DNA from: an uncultured Bacteroides sp. | GTDB lineage: Bacteria; Bacteroidota; Bacteroidia; Bacteroidales; Bacteroidaceae | Direction: 5' to 3' | Assembly (NCBI GenBank): GCA_949294185.1 | Contig: CASFGA010000004.1 | Span: 124,001 to 188,000, forward strand | DNA length: 64,000 nucleotides | Shown: in pieces, positions 1 to 8,132 of the stretch | How positions within the stretch are numbered: position 1 is the first letter of the stretch | Layout of the letters: the number at the start of each line of letters is the position of its first letter | The notes under the pieces: model-generated | What the model was told of the DNA's origin: nothing | What the model saw: the letters and a program-made list of their open reading frames with translations, nothing else | The model's database searches: none | Made by a program: the position numbers and the translations under genes

Positions 1-255
1 GACCGCAACAAGTTGTTCCGGGGGACGGTAACCGCGCAAGAAGACCGTTCATACATGAATATTTGCTTTGTAATGGCCGATGAGTATAAGGATCTGGAAG
101 CAGACTTCCTGAAGTTTGCTACCGAAAAAGGCATGGTAGGAATCAAGGGACACCGCTCTGTTGGAGGCTTCCGTGCATCCTGCTATAATGCCATGCCGGT
201 AGAAAGCGTGCAGGCTTTGATTGACTGCATGCAGGAATTTGAAAAGAATCATTAA
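1..255 (+). CDS. serC: Phosphoserine aminotransferase, C-terminal part (cut by window start)
   Basis: The reading frame is open from base 1, so the gene begins outside the window; 84 C-terminal residues are visible. They carry the class V aminotransferase C-terminal domain as in SerC, including the [18 protein letters not shown] segment that binds substrate carboxylate and closes the active site. SerC is a PLP enzyme that converts 3-phosphohydroxypyruvate and glutamate to phosphoserine and 2-oxoglutarate. It is followed after 11 bp by serA, the preceding pathway step, so the two are almost certainly one operon. The identification rests on the C-terminal motif plus the neighbour. The catalytic Lys lies outside the window. 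Confidence 0.93.
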   Translation, partial: DRNKLFRGTVTAQEDRSYMNICFVMADEYKDLEADFLKFATEKGMVGIKGHRSVGGFRASCYNAMPVESVQALIDCMQEFEKNH

Positions 256-266
256 AATCGAAGCGT

Positions 267-1187
267 ATGAAAGTATTGGTTGCAACCGAAAAGCCGTTTG
301 CCAAGATTGCTGTAGACGGAATCCGTAGAGTAATGGAAGATGCAGGCTATGAATTGGCGTTGCTTGAGAAATATACAGATAAAGCTCAGTTGCTGGATGC
401 GATAAAGGATGCTGATGCTGTCATTGTTCGCAGTGACATTATCGATAAAGAAGTGCTTGATGCCGCAAAAGAGCTTAAGATTGTGGTGCGTGCGGGTGCA
501 GGATATGATAATGTGGACCTTGAAGCGGCTACGGCTCACGGTGTATGCGTGATGAATACTCCGGGACAAAACTCGAATGCTGTGGCGGAGCTCGCTTTTG
601 GACTGATGGTTATGGCGGTACGTAATTTCTACGATGGAAAGTCGGGCACGGAATTGATGGGTAAGAAGTTGGGTATTCATGCTTATGGCAATGTAGGCCG
701 CAATGTTGCCCGTATTGCCAAGGGGGTCGGCATGGAGATTTATGCGTATGATGCCTATTGCCCGAAAGAAGTGATGGAGGCAGACGGCATTGTCCCGGTG
801 GATTCGGCTGAGGCTTTGTATGAAACCTGCAACGTTGTGTCCCTCCATATTCCCGCTACGGCAGAGACTAAAGGTTCCATTGATTATGAACTGGTGAATC
901 GTATGCCGAAAGGCGGACTGTTGGTCAATACCGCCCGTAAGGAAGTGATTAATGAAGCTGATTTGCTTCGCTTGATGCACGACCGTCCGGACTTGAAATA
1001 TGTGACGGACATTATGCCGGTACATCATGCCGAATTTGTTGAACAGTGTCCGGGCCGTTACTTCTCTACACCGAAAAAGATGGGAGCGCAGACCGCTGAG
1101 GCCAATATCAATGCCGGTATTGCTGCTGCCCGACAGATTGTAGGTTTCTTGAGAGACGGATGCGAGAAGTTCCGTGTAAACAAATAG
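267..1187 (+). CDS. serA: D-3-phosphoglycerate dehydrogenase, short type without ACT domain
   Basis: 306 residues, a D-2-hydroxyacid dehydrogenase fold that oxidises 3-phosphoglycerate to 3-phosphohydroxypyruvate, the first step of serine synthesis. Residues 1-95 and the C-terminal stretch form the substrate domain; about 96-270 is the NAD-binding Rossmann domain. The nucleotide loop reads HAYGNVG (138-144), with Ala at the first glycine position of GxGxxG. The conserved Arg is in NTARKE (about 224). Where most family members have TPH with the catalytic His, this one reads TPKKMGA (268-274), so the His is replaced by Lys. It stops about 100 residues short of E. coli SerA and has no regulatory ACT domain, so serine feedback of that type is not expected. 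Operon with serC. Confidence 0.93.
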   Translation: MKVLVATEKPFAKIAVDGIRRVMEDAGYELALLEKYTDKAQLLDAIKDADAVIVRSDIIDKEVLDAAKELKIVVRAGAGYDNVDLEAATAHGVCVMNTPGQNSNAVAELAFGLMVMAVRNFYDGKSGTELMGKKLGIHAYGNVGRNVARIAKGVGMEIYAYDAYCPKEVMEADGIVPVDSAEALYETCNVVSLHIPATAETKGSIDYELVNRMPKGGLLVNTARKEVINEADLLRLMHDRPDLKYVTDIMPVHHAEFVEQCPGRYFSTPKKMGAQTAEANINAGIAAARQIVGFLRDGCEKFRVNK

Positions 1188-1221
1188 AATAAGTTAGGTA
1201 TTGATTGCTTTTCTATCATTG

Positions 1222-1265
1222 AAAGTAAAGAATCTGCCTTTGCACAGATTCTTTACTTTTATAAT
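1222..1265 (+). terminator. Rho-independent terminator after serC-serA
   Basis: A perfect 15-bp inverted repeat (1222-1236 and 1245-1259) with an 8-nt loop, followed by a short T-rich stretch. It lies between serA and the next gene and probably ends the serC-serA transcript. Confidence 0.8.
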
Positions 1266-1288
1266 AGAGAGAGAATATAATTATACCT

Positions 1289-1645
1289 ATGAGTACCTTT
1301 GTTAAAATTTTGATAGGCTTTGTCTTGGGTGTGGCTTTTGTTGTCTTTTCAAGGAAAGGACATATGGACTTTCCCATGGAGAAGCCTGTCGCTTCATCAG
1401 AACCCGAACGTGTTATTCAGGCATTTGAGCTTTCTACGAAGAATGGCATAAAGAAACTGCATACTTACATGTCCAAGGATTCCGTGCAGATATTGATGGG
1501 ACGTCCTGACGCGACAGATGTAAGAGCTGTTTATTCGACTGTTTATGAAGTTTGGAAATACAAGGGTCGAAATATGCTCATGGATGAATTTACCTTAAAA
1601 TTTGAAAATGGAGAGTTGATGTCTGTCGACCAGTATGTTGAATAA
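1289..1645 (+). CDS. Small membrane-anchored protein with BamE/SmpA-like fold
   Basis: 118 residues. Residues 4-21 are one hydrophobic segment (signal anchor), followed by a polar domain. The stretch from about 60 on (MSKDSVQILMGRPD, then VYEVWKY, then LKFENGELMSV) follows the pattern of the BamE/SmpA/OmlA fold: a helix whose end reads GxPD, then paired strands ending in a 'nGkL' turn. There is no lipobox Cys, so this is not a classical BamE lipoprotein. It follows the serA terminator and lies 41 bp before the DUF1015 gene. No function can be assigned; the fold assignment is by eye. Confidence 0.6.
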   Translation: MSTFVKILIGFVLGVAFVVFSRKGHMDFPMEKPVASSEPERVIQAFELSTKNGIKKLHTYMSKDSVQILMGRPDATDVRAVYSTVYEVWKYKGRNMLMDEFTLKFENGELMSVDQYVE

Positions 1646-1686
1646 CGGGGAATGACAAGAAGAAAAACATTAAATCTTGGATATAT

Positions 1687-2934
1687 ATGGTAAAGATAAA
1701 ACCTTTTAAGGGGATACGGCCTCCGAAAGAATTGGTGGAGCAAGTGGCGTCGCGTCCTTATGATGTGTTGAATTCTGCCGAAGCACGTGAAGAGGCGGAA
1801 GGAAACGAGAAGTCGCTCTATCATATCATCAAGCCTGAAATAGATTTTCCCGTGGGGACGGATGAACATGATCCGCGTGTATATGAAAAGGCTGCGGAGA
1901 ACTTCCGGAAGTTTCAGGAGAAAGGATGGCTTGTGCAGGATGAAAAAAGCTGTTATTATGTATATGCCCAGACCATGAACGGCAAGACGCAATATGGTTT
2001 GGTGGTGGGAGCTTATGTGCCCGACTATATGAACGGGTGTATAAAGAAGCATGAACTGACCCGCCGGGATAAGGAAGAAGACCGCATGAAGCATGTCCGA
2101 GTGAATGATGCAAACATAGAGCCTGTGTTTTTTGCCTATCCGGAAAATGCTGAACTGGATGCAATAGTGGCCAAGTATACGCAACGGAAGCCGGAATACG
2201 ACTTTGTGGCTCCGGGCGACGGTTTCGGGCACACTTTTTGGATTATAGACGAAGATGCGGACATCGAGGCCATAACCGGTGCGTTTGAGAAGATGCCTGC
2301 CATGTATATAGCTGACGGGCATCACCGCAGCGCGGCGGCGGCACTGGTTGGAGCGGAAAAGGCGGCCCAGAACCCTAATCATCGGGGCGATGAGGAATAT
2401 AATTATTTTATGGCTGTATGTTTCCCTGCCAATCAGCTGACTATCATCGATTATAATCGTGTGGTGAAAGATTTGAACGGATTGACTCCGCAGCAGCTGA
2501 TTGAAGCGCTGGCCAGACATTTTGTTGTGGAGGAAAAAGGTGCGGATGTATACAAGCCTGCCTGTTTGCACAATTTTTCACTTTATGTGGACGGGAAGTG
2601 GTATAGCCTGACCGCCAAGTCGGACACTTATGACGACAATGACCCGATAGGGGTGCTTGATGTGACGATTTCTTCGCGCCTGATTCTGGATGAAATCTTG
2701 GGCATTAAAGACCTGCGCTCTGACAAGAGAATTGATTTTGTGGGCGGTATCCGTGGACTGGGAGAGCTGAAGAAGCGTGTAGACAGCGGGGAGATGGCCG
2801 TGGCACTGGCATTATATCCTGTTTCGATGAAACAGCTGATGGATATAGCCGATACGGGAAACATCATGCCTCCTAAGACAACGTGGTTTGAGCCGAAGCT
2901 GCGTTCGGGATTGGTTATCCATAAACTGAGTTAG
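1687..2934 (+). CDS. DUF1015 family protein
   Basis: 415 residues, full length for DUF1015 proteins (COG4198). The opening (IKPFKGIRPP, then ASRPYDVL) and the central ADGHHRSAAA motif (about 206-215) are the family hallmarks. The HHR motif suggests a phosphate-handling or nucleotide-related active site, but the reaction is unknown. No signal peptide or membrane segment, so cytoplasmic. In many anaerobes the gene lies next to serC-serA, as here, which hints at a link to serine metabolism; that link is inferred from context only. A strong terminator follows. Confidence 0.88.
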   Translation: MVKIKPFKGIRPPKELVEQVASRPYDVLNSAEAREEAEGNEKSLYHIIKPEIDFPVGTDEHDPRVYEKAAENFRKFQEKGWLVQDEKSCYYVYAQTMNGKTQYGLVVGAYVPDYMNGCIKKHELTRRDKEEDRMKHVRVNDANIEPVFFAYPENAELDAIVAKYTQRKPEYDFVAPGDGFGHTFWIIDEDADIEAITGAFEKMPAMYIADGHHRSAAAALVGAEKAAQNPNHRGDEEYNYFMAVCFPANQLTIIDYNRVVKDLNGLTPQQLIEALARHFVVEEKGADVYKPACLHNFSLYVDGKWYSLTAKSDTYDDNDPIGVLDVTISSRLILDEILGIKDLRSDKRIDFVGGIRGLGELKKRVDSGEMAVALALYPVSMKQLMDIADTGNIMPPKTTWFEPKLRSGLVIHKLS

Positions 2935-2989
2935 GCGGCAGGACAGAAAGAGACGCTTGTGACGGGCGTTTGTCCGGCCATTAAAATAG

Positions 2990-3064
2990 TCCGGTACATA
3001 CGGTGCAATGATGCGGCTTTGCATGAGCCTTGTGTCTTTTGCTCTGTATGTACCGGATTTTTTA
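2990..3064 (+). terminator. Terminator after the DUF1015 gene
   Basis: A perfect 12-bp inverted repeat (2990-3001 and 3046-3057) with a long loop, followed by TTTTTT on the plus strand. It closes the plus-strand serine cluster before the convergent uxaB. Confidence 0.75.
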
Positions 3065-3115
3065 TGCCGGTGATACGGAATTTTCTTCAGAGTCAGAAGT
3101 CCGTGTCACCGGCAT
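3064..3115. repeat. Inverted repeat between convergent DUF1015 and uxaB genes
   Basis: A 16-bp inverted repeat with one mismatch (3064-3079 and 3100-3115), immediately after the T-run of the previous terminator and about 60 bp past the uxaB stop codon on the minus strand. Neither side has a matching T-run, so it may be a 3'-end-protecting hairpin or factor-dependent terminator for uxaB rather than a classical terminator. Confidence 0.5.
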
Positions 3116-3172
3116 GATACTGCTTCCTGCAAACTGTCTGCAGATGGCGAGCCATACATTCTCCCTGTTGTC

Positions 3173-4612
3173 TTAAAGTATGCTTTTCACTGTTTCAAGC
3201 ATTCCCTTGTCGCGGATGCTGTCTAAATCGGTCTTGACGGCGGCAGTCAGTCCGGGAATCCGGTTCAAATCCTCTTTCCAGATAAACGTTGCGCCCAATA
3301 CGCCCTCTGCTATCTTTTGAGTGTCGCCTGTGGCCCACAGCTTTTTCAGCAGTCCCATGATTTCGGGCGCATCGTTGGGCTGGATTTCCGTGCCGTCGGC
3401 GCGCGTGCCACCCTTGTAATAAGTGATGATGGCCGCCAGTCCCAAAACAAGACCTTGGGGAAGTCTGCCTTTTCGGGCCTGATAAATCTTCAGCCCCGGC
3501 AAGTCGCGCGTCTGATACTTGGGGAAAGAGTTCAGCATGATAGAGGTAACCTGATGGTCGACAAAGGGATTGCTGAATCGCTCCAGTACATCGCCGGCAA
3601 ACTGCTCAAGCTCGGCTTTCGGCAGATTGAGTGTTTCCATCAGTTCATCGAACATTACTTTGTGAATGTAGCGGCTTATGACACTGTGCTGGCAGGCATC
3701 GCGCACGATGTCGATGCCCGACAGGTAGGCCACAGGCGACAAGACGGTATGCGGGCCGTTGAGCAGGGTTACCTTGCGCTCGTGATAGGGAGCTTCCGAT
3801 TCTACAAACTGCACGTTCAGCCCTGCCTTGTCGGCCGGGAATTCGGCGGCTACCGACTGCGGAGCCTCGATCACCCACAAATGGAATACTTCAGCCTGCA
3901 CCACCATGTTGTCGTCATATCCCAGTTGGGCCTTGATGCTGTCAATGTCTTTACGGGGGAATCCCGGCACAATGCGGTCTACTAGCGTGGCATATACGCC
4001 GCAAGCGTTTTCAAACCAATGCTTGAAGTCTTCGCCCAGTTGCCACAGCCCGATATATTGCAGGATGATTTCTTTCAGTTTGTGTCCGTTCTGGAAAATC
4101 AGTTCGCAAGGGAAAATAATCAGTCCCTTGTCCGGATTTCCTTTGAAAGCTTGGAAGCGGTGATAAAGCAGTTGCGTCAGCTTTCCCGGAAAAGATGAGG
4201 CAGGCGCGTCATCCAGACGGCAGGAGGGGTCGAAGGTGATTCCCGCTTCGGTGGTATTTGAGATGACAAAGCGTATGTCGGGTTGTTCTGCAAGTTTCAG
4301 GAAGTCGGCGAACTGTGTGTAAGGGTTTAATGCCCGGCTGACTACATCTATCTTTGTCAGGCTGTTGACGGTCTTTCCCTTGTCCAACCCCTGAAGATTG
4401 ACATGATACAGGCAGTCTTGCGCGTTTAAAGTGTCAAGAGAGCCTTTTTCTCTGGGCTTTACGATGACTACACTGCCGTTGAAATCTGTTTTTTCATCCA
4501 TCATCTGGATAATCCAGTCTGTGAAAGCCCGCAGAAAGTTGCCTTCTCCGAACTGAATGACCTTTTCAGGACGTGCGTTTTTCCCCGCTGTCTCTTTGTT
4601 TAATGCCTTCAT
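3173..4612 (-). CDS. uxaB: Tagaturonate reductase (altronate oxidoreductase)
   Basis: 479 residues from the ATG at 4612; the frame is open further upstream but family proteins begin near this Met (MKALNKET, then KVIQFGEGNFLRAFTDW). It belongs to the mannitol dehydrogenase / UxaB family: an N-terminal Rossmann domain with the GEGNFLRAF motif, and a C-terminal helical domain with the KVTLLNGPHTVLSP segment carrying the Lys-Asn-His catalytic set. It reduces D-tagaturonate to D-altronate with NADH in galacturonate breakdown; its length matches E. coli UxaB (about 480). It is divergent from uxaC over 153 bp, and its product feeds uxaA, which lies about 30 kb away. Confidence 0.93.
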   Translation of the reverse strand: MKALNKETAGKNARPEKVIQFGEGNFLRAFTDWIIQMMDEKTDFNGSVVIVKPREKGSLDTLNAQDCLYHVNLQGLDKGKTVNSLTKIDVVSRALNPYTQFADFLKLAEQPDIRFVISNTTEAGITFDPSCRLDDAPASSFPGKLTQLLYHRFQAFKGNPDKGLIIFPCELIFQNGHKLKEIILQYIGLWQLGEDFKHWFENACGVYATLVDRIVPGFPRKDIDSIKAQLGYDDNMVVQAEVFHLWVIEAPQSVAAEFPADKAGLNVQFVESEAPYHERKVTLLNGPHTVLSPVAYLSGIDIVRDACQHSVISRYIHKVMFDELMETLNLPKAELEQFAGDVLERFSNPFVDHQVTSIMLNSFPKYQTRDLPGLKIYQARKGRLPQGLVLGLAAIITYYKGGTRADGTEIQPNDAPEIMGLLKKLWATGDTQKIAEGVLGATFIWKEDLNRIPGLTAAVKTDLDSIRDKGMLETVKSIL

Positions 4613-4641
4613 GATTGCAAGTTCGTTTAAATCTTTATGCG

Positions 4642-4649
4642 CAAATGTA
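4642..4649 (-). promoter_or_regulatory. Candidate uxaB promoter (-7 box)
   Basis: On the minus strand TACATTTG matches the Bacteroides -7 consensus TAnnTTTG and lies 29 bp upstream of the uxaB ATG. No clear TTTG -33 element is seen at the usual spacing. Confidence 0.55.
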
Positions 4650-4658
4650 CTTATTTTT

Positions 4659-4689
4659 TTTGTTTTTACACAGAAAATTTCTACTTTCG
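4659..4689 (+). promoter_or_regulatory. Candidate uxaC promoter
   Basis: TTTG at 4659-4662 and TACTTTCG (7 of 8 positions with one mismatch in the TTTG half) at 4682-4689, separated by 19 nt, the spacing of Bacteroides -33/-7 promoters. The predicted start gives a leader of about 70 nt before the uxaC ATG. Confidence 0.55.
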
Positions 4690-4765
4690 TGTTCGATAAC
4701 GGTGCGATGGAACTGATATCACAAGCCAAAGCAGTAGAGCAAAAACACATTAAATACATATCTTT

Positions 4766-6172
4766 ATGAAAAAGTTCATGGATGAAAATTTCCTGTTGCA
4801 GACAAAGACTGCTCAGGATTTGTATCACAATCATGCAGCCAAGTTGCCCATCATTGATTATCACTGTCACCTTAGCCCCCGGATGGTGGCGGAAGACCAC
4901 CGTTTCAAGTCGATAACGGAAATCTGGTTGGGAGGCGACCATTACAAGTGGCGGGCAATGCGCTCGAACGGCGTGGCCGAACGTTATTGTACAGGCAGTG
5001 ATACTACCGATTGGGAGAAGTTTGAAAAATGGGCGGAAACCGTGCCATACACTTTTCGCAATCCGCTTTATCATTGGACACATCTGGAGCTGAAGACGGC
5101 GTTTGGCATTGAAAAGGTTTTGAATCCGGAAACGGCACGTGACATCTATGAAGAATGTAATGCCAAGCTTGCCACTCCCGAATATTCAGCCCGCAACCTG
5201 ATGCGCCGCTATCATGTGGAGACTGTCTGCACGACCGATGATCCGGTAGATTCATTGGAATATCACATCGCCACACGTGAAAGTGGGTTTGAAATCAAGA
5301 TGCTTCCTACGTGGCGTCCGGACAAGGCCATGGCGGTGGAGGTTCCTGCGGACTTTCGTGCCTATATGGAAAAGTTGGGTAAAGTCAGCGGCGTGACCAT
5401 TTCTGCTTTCGGCGATATGGTTGATGCCTTGCATAAGCGTCATGAGTTCTTTGCCGCACAAGGTTGCAAGCTGTCCGACCACGGCATTGAAGAGTTTTAT
5501 GCAGAAGATTACACGGATGAAGAAATCAAGGGTATCTTCAATAAAATATATGGTGGCAAGGAATTGACGCGTGAAGAGATTCGCAAATTCAAGTCGGCCA
5601 TGCTGATAATCTTCGGAGAAATGGATGCAGAAAGCGGATGGACTCAGCAGTTCCATTATGGCGCATTGCGCAACAACAATACGAAAATGTTTCGTCAGTT
5701 GGGGCCGGATACCGGATTCGATTCTATCGGAGAATTTGCGACGGCTACCTCGATGGCAAAGTTCCTTGACCGCCTGAACAGTGAAGACAAGTTGGCGAAA
5801 ACTATTTTGTATAACCTGAATCCGTGTGCAAATGAAGTGCTTGCTACGATGGCGGGTAATTTCCAGGACGGATCTGTACCGGGCAAGATACAGTTTGGTG
5901 CGGGATGGTGGTTCCTTGACCAGAAGAACGGTATGGAAAAACAGATGAATGCTTTGTCGCTGTTAGGACTGTTGAGCCGTTTTGTAGGTATGCTGACAGA
6001 TTCCCGTTCTTTCTTGTCATATCCGCGCCATGAATATTTCCGCCGCACATTGTGCAATCTTTTGGGCAATGATGTGGAAAACGGAGAAATTCCGGAATGC
6101 GAAATGTATCGTGTGCGTCAGATGGTGGAAGATATCTGTTATTATAACGCCCGGAACTATTTCGGTTTCTGA
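4766..6172 (+). CDS. uxaC: Glucuronate/galacturonate isomerase
   Basis: 468 residues, the full length of UxaC, an amidohydrolase-superfamily TIM barrel. The metal-binding HxH is at residues 33-35 (DYHCHLSP), and later family motifs are present (CTTDDPVDSLEYH, the FGAGWWFLDQ region, the SRSFLSYPRHEYFRR C-terminus). It isomerises D-glucuronate to D-fructuronate and D-galacturonate to D-tagaturonate in the cytoplasm. It is divergent from uxaB, which acts on the galacturonate product. No hexuronate transporter is next to it. Confidence 0.96.
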   Translation: MKKFMDENFLLQTKTAQDLYHNHAAKLPIIDYHCHLSPRMVAEDHRFKSITEIWLGGDHYKWRAMRSNGVAERYCTGSDTTDWEKFEKWAETVPYTFRNPLYHWTHLELKTAFGIEKVLNPETARDIYEECNAKLATPEYSARNLMRRYHVETVCTTDDPVDSLEYHIATRESGFEIKMLPTWRPDKAMAVEVPADFRAYMEKLGKVSGVTISAFGDMVDALHKRHEFFAAQGCKLSDHGIEEFYAEDYTDEEIKGIFNKIYGGKELTREEIRKFKSAMLIIFGEMDAESGWTQQFHYGALRNNNTKMFRQLGPDTGFDSIGEFATATSMAKFLDRLNSEDKLAKTILYNLNPCANEVLATMAGNFQDGSVPGKIQFGAGWWFLDQKNGMEKQMNALSLLGLLSRFVGMLTDSRSFLSYPRHEYFRRTLCNLLGNDVENGEIPECEMYRVRQMVEDICYYNARNYFGF

Positions 6173-6187
6173 TTTGCGCTGAATAAA

Positions 6188-6225
6188 GAATGTGGACAGG
6201 TAAGGTAGAAAGCCTGTCCACATTC
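6188..6225. terminator. Hairpin between convergent uxaC and MBL-fold gene
   Basis: A perfect 13-bp inverted repeat (6188-6200 and 6213-6225) with a 12-nt loop in the short gap between the convergent genes. T-runs on either side are short, so termination strength is uncertain. It may serve both strands. Confidence 0.6.
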
Positions 6226-6332
6226 TGGATATATTCTGTCATAATATTCTTTGCATTCCTGTTTCCGCCGTCTGTCTATCCGGTGGCTTTTAGTTTTCGG
6301 TATGGGGAGCATAAAATTCATCAGTCTTTGTC

Positions 6333-7151
6333 TTAGATCTCTATGGTATCGCCGCACCCCATATAGCTGATGGCCTTGTCCATTTCTTTTTTCAATATTT
6401 CATATTGCGCCGTACCCGTGCAGTGCATGGTAAAGTAACGGCAGTCGGTATGTGCCGACAGTTCTTCGGCCAAAGCATGTATAAACTTCGTTTCGCTTGT
6501 CTCGGTCAGACCGCTTTTTACTAAGTGCATTCCTGCAAAGACATGGGTAAAGGGGCAGCCTGCCACGTGCATGCCTTTCCGCATGATGTTTAAAATGCCG
6601 CTGTGAGCGCATCCGGCAAAGAGAACGGTCTTTTTGCCTTCTCTGATAACAAGGCTCTGTTCATGTCGGAAGTTATCGTTTGTATCTTTGTCTGGCCCGA
6701 ACAGCAGTCTGTTTCCGGTCGGCTTCAGGCTGTCGCCGTCTACTCCTGAGAACAAGACAATATCATTGGCTATACGCGCCTCATCCGCACAGAATATGAG
6801 TCTGTCATTTCTTTCCAGTTCCCGGTCGATTCCGATGTATTTCATCCCGTCGTCATGCAACGAGTAATGCGGCTCAAAGGCATATTGACTGATATAGACC
6901 TTTGCCTTGTCATTCAATTCAAGGAAAGTGCGGAGTCCTCCGCCATGGTCGTAATGTCCGTGTGATACGACTGCCATGTCTACATCTGCAAGGTTGATGT
7001 CCAACTTTTCCGCATTGTCTGCAAACAACCTGCGCTGTCCCATATCGAACAGGATTTGCCGTCCGTCATCCAGACGGATATGCAGGCTCAATCCGTGCTC
7101 AACGGGTAATTCCGTTCGACTTGTATTTTCGACTAATGATGTTACTTTCAT
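6333..7151 (-). CDS. MBL-fold metallohydrolase (dihydropterin synthase-like group)
   Basis: 272 residues. The metal motif HGHYDHGGG lies at 64-72, with further ligands in AGCAHSGI and in the C-terminal TMHCTG segment. The pattern 'SHGHYDHGGGL ... LFAGCAHSGILN ... GMHL' is that of the group annotated as 7,8-dihydropterin-6-yl-methyl-4-(beta-D-ribofuranosyl)aminobenzene 5'-phosphate synthase, first described in methanogens. Bacteria lack that cofactor pathway, so the true substrate here is unknown. No signal peptide, so cytoplasmic. Convergent with uxaC. Confidence 0.85.
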   Translation of the reverse strand: MKVTSLVENTSRTELPVEHGLSLHIRLDDGRQILFDMGQRRLFADNAEKLDINLADVDMAVVSHGHYDHGGGLRTFLELNDKAKVYISQYAFEPHYSLHDDGMKYIGIDRELERNDRLIFCADEARIANDIVLFSGVDGDSLKPTGNRLLFGPDKDTNDNFRHEQSLVIREGKKTVLFAGCAHSGILNIMRKGMHVAGCPFTHVFAGMHLVKSGLTETSETKFIHALAEELSAHTDCRYFTMHCTGTAQYEILKKEMDKAISYMGCGDTIEI

Positions 7152-7257
7152 GCGTTATGAGTCGTTTTAATGTTCTTTATGGTTAGCCAACAGTCTTTTT
7201 TATGCAGATTGATGATGCTTTTGTCCCGCTGCCTCAGGTCTCTATTGTGCTTACATA

Positions 7258-7656
7258 TTAAGCAATGCCTAAAAGTTCAATTTCAAATATCAGTGTGGAG
7301 CCGCCCGGAATGCCCGGTTGTGAGACTTTACCGTAGCCCATCTCTGCCGGAATGTAAATTTCCCACTTGTCGCCTACGCACATCTGCTGCAAGGCAATAA
7401 TCCATCCTTCGATAAGATCGCAAAGGCGAACGGCCAACGGCGCGCCATTACGGCTGCTGTCAAATAGTTGTCCGTCGATAGTCCGTCCGGTGTAGTGGGC
7501 GGTCACTATACTGCGCGGGTTCGGATGCCTTCCATCGTTTTTTCCTTCTGTCAGGATTCGATAATAAATACCTTTTGCAAGAGCTTTTACTCCTTTTTCT
7601 TGTGATTTCTGTAAAAGCCATTCTTTATTGGCTTGCGTGTATTCTTTTTTGTTCAT
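7258..7656 (-). CDS. FKBP-type peptidyl-prolyl cis-trans isomerase
   Basis: 132 residues. The C-terminal 90 form an FKBP domain: VTAHYTGRTIDGQLFDSS, then IEGWIIALQQMCVGDKWEIYIPAEMGYG and a terminal STLIFEIELLGI strand. The N-terminal 40 residues are a short charged helix as in FkpA/Mip-like proteins, but there is no signal peptide, so it is probably a cytoplasmic folding helper. The usual 'GVI.GW' active-site turn reads EGWIIAL. No close functional neighbour; it lies between the MBL-fold gene and the tRNA cluster. Confidence 0.9.
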   Translation of the reverse strand: MNKKEYTQANKEWLLQKSQEKGVKALAKGIYYRILTEGKNDGRHPNPRSIVTAHYTGRTIDGQLFDSSRNGAPLAVRLCDLIEGWIIALQQMCVGDKWEIYIPAEMGYGKVSQPGIPGGSTLIFEIELLGIA

Positions 7657-7677
7657 GCTATATTTATGTTGTCAGTT

Positions 7678-7803
7678 TTAAGAAATCGGTTGAATGTCTC
7701 CCTTCAGCAAATTCGGGTTTTCTTTGTTACAGAGTCTATGGATGAATTCAATAGCCTCTTCGAATGCGTGGACATGGACATATACTGGAAATAAAGAAGC
7801 CAT
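7678..7803 (-). CDS. Possible 41-residue ORF upstream of the FKBP gene
   Basis: ATG at 7803 to stop at 7678, ending 21 bp before the FKBP start. It has ordinary amino-acid composition (FEEAIEFIHRLC) but no recognised domain. It could be a small leader gene, the remnant of a longer gene, or chance. The rest of the 7657-7845 gap shows nothing else. Confidence 0.2.
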   Translation of the reverse strand: MASLFPVYVHVHAFEEAIEFIHRLCNKENPNLLKGDIQPIS

Positions 7804-7842
7804 GCAGGAATAAAGTTTTGTGATTTGTCCGCAATAACACCA

Positions 7843-7890
7843 AATAAAAAAAGAGGATGCCCCAAAATCATTTTGAGACAGCCTCTTTTG
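7843..7890 (-). terminator. Terminator of the tRNA operon
   Basis: A long inverted repeat (arms including 7849-7856 and 7882-7889, with an inner AAAAT/ATTTT pairing) that on the minus strand ends in a run of T (AAAAAAA on plus at 7846-7852). It lies about 20 bp downstream of the last tRNA-Lys. Confidence 0.8.
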
Positions 7891-7912
7891 TCTTTTCACC
7901 TCACGGCTTCCG

Positions 7913-7985
7913 TACACCCTCAGGGACTCGAACCCTGGACCCACTGATTAAGAGTCAGTTGCTCTACCAACTGAGCTAAGAGTGC
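7913..7985 (-). tRNA. tRNA-Lys (anticodon CTT), copy 2
   Basis: 73 nt on the minus strand. The acceptor stem GCACTCT pairs with AGGGTGT (with G-T wobbles), discriminator A. The D-arm TAGCTCAGTTGGTAGAGC and T-loop GGTTCGAGTCC are canonical. The anticodon loop CTCTTAA gives CTT, which reads AAG. The 3' CCA is not encoded. Identical in sequence to the upstream copy at 8041-8113. Confidence 0.96.
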
Positions 7986-8000
7986 ATCCACTATAAATTT

Positions 8001-8050
8001 GTCAAATTTCCTTCGTACACCCTCAGTCAAATTTCCTTCGTACACCCTCA
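8001..8050. repeat. 25-bp tandem duplication containing a tRNA-Lys 3' end
   Basis: Two adjacent identical 25-bp units (8001-8025 and 8026-8050). Each ends in the last bases of the tRNA-Lys 3' acceptor; the second unit belongs to the intact tRNA at 8041-8113 and the first is a leftover stub. It looks like slippage or unequal crossing-over during duplication of the tRNA genes. Confidence 0.85.
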
Positions 8051-8113
8051 GGGACTCGAACCCTGGACCCACTGATTAAGAGTCAGTTGCTCTACCAACT
8101 GAGCTAAGAGTGC
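8041..8113 (-). tRNA. tRNA-Lys (anticodon CTT), copy 1
   Basis: 73 nt on the minus strand, identical to the copy at 7913-7985, with the same CTCTTAA anticodon loop. It lies 19 bp downstream of tRNA-Cys copy 2 and shares the transcript from the promoter near 8340-8370. Confidence 0.96.
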
Positions 8114-8132
8114 ATTTACCTTTCCTTATGAG

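Noticed and set aside
1543..2571. Long open frame on the minus strand inside the DUF1015 gene
   Set aside because: It is antisense to a clear family member and its translation has no domain-like pattern.
4613..4765. Copy of the hexuronate LacI-type operator in the uxaB/uxaC gap
   Set aside because: Only half-site resemblance (ACACAG) with wrong spacing; no CG-centred palindrome comparable to 33645-33660.
6333..7151. Methanopterin-type pterin synthase function
   Set aside because: The family name comes from methanogens; nothing else of that pathway is present, so only the fold and metal motif are claimed.
7913..8113. Repeated tRNA-Lys 3' ends as attachment sites of an integrated element
   Set aside because: Only 25 bp separate the repeats, with no integrase or cargo between or next to them; a local duplication is simpler.
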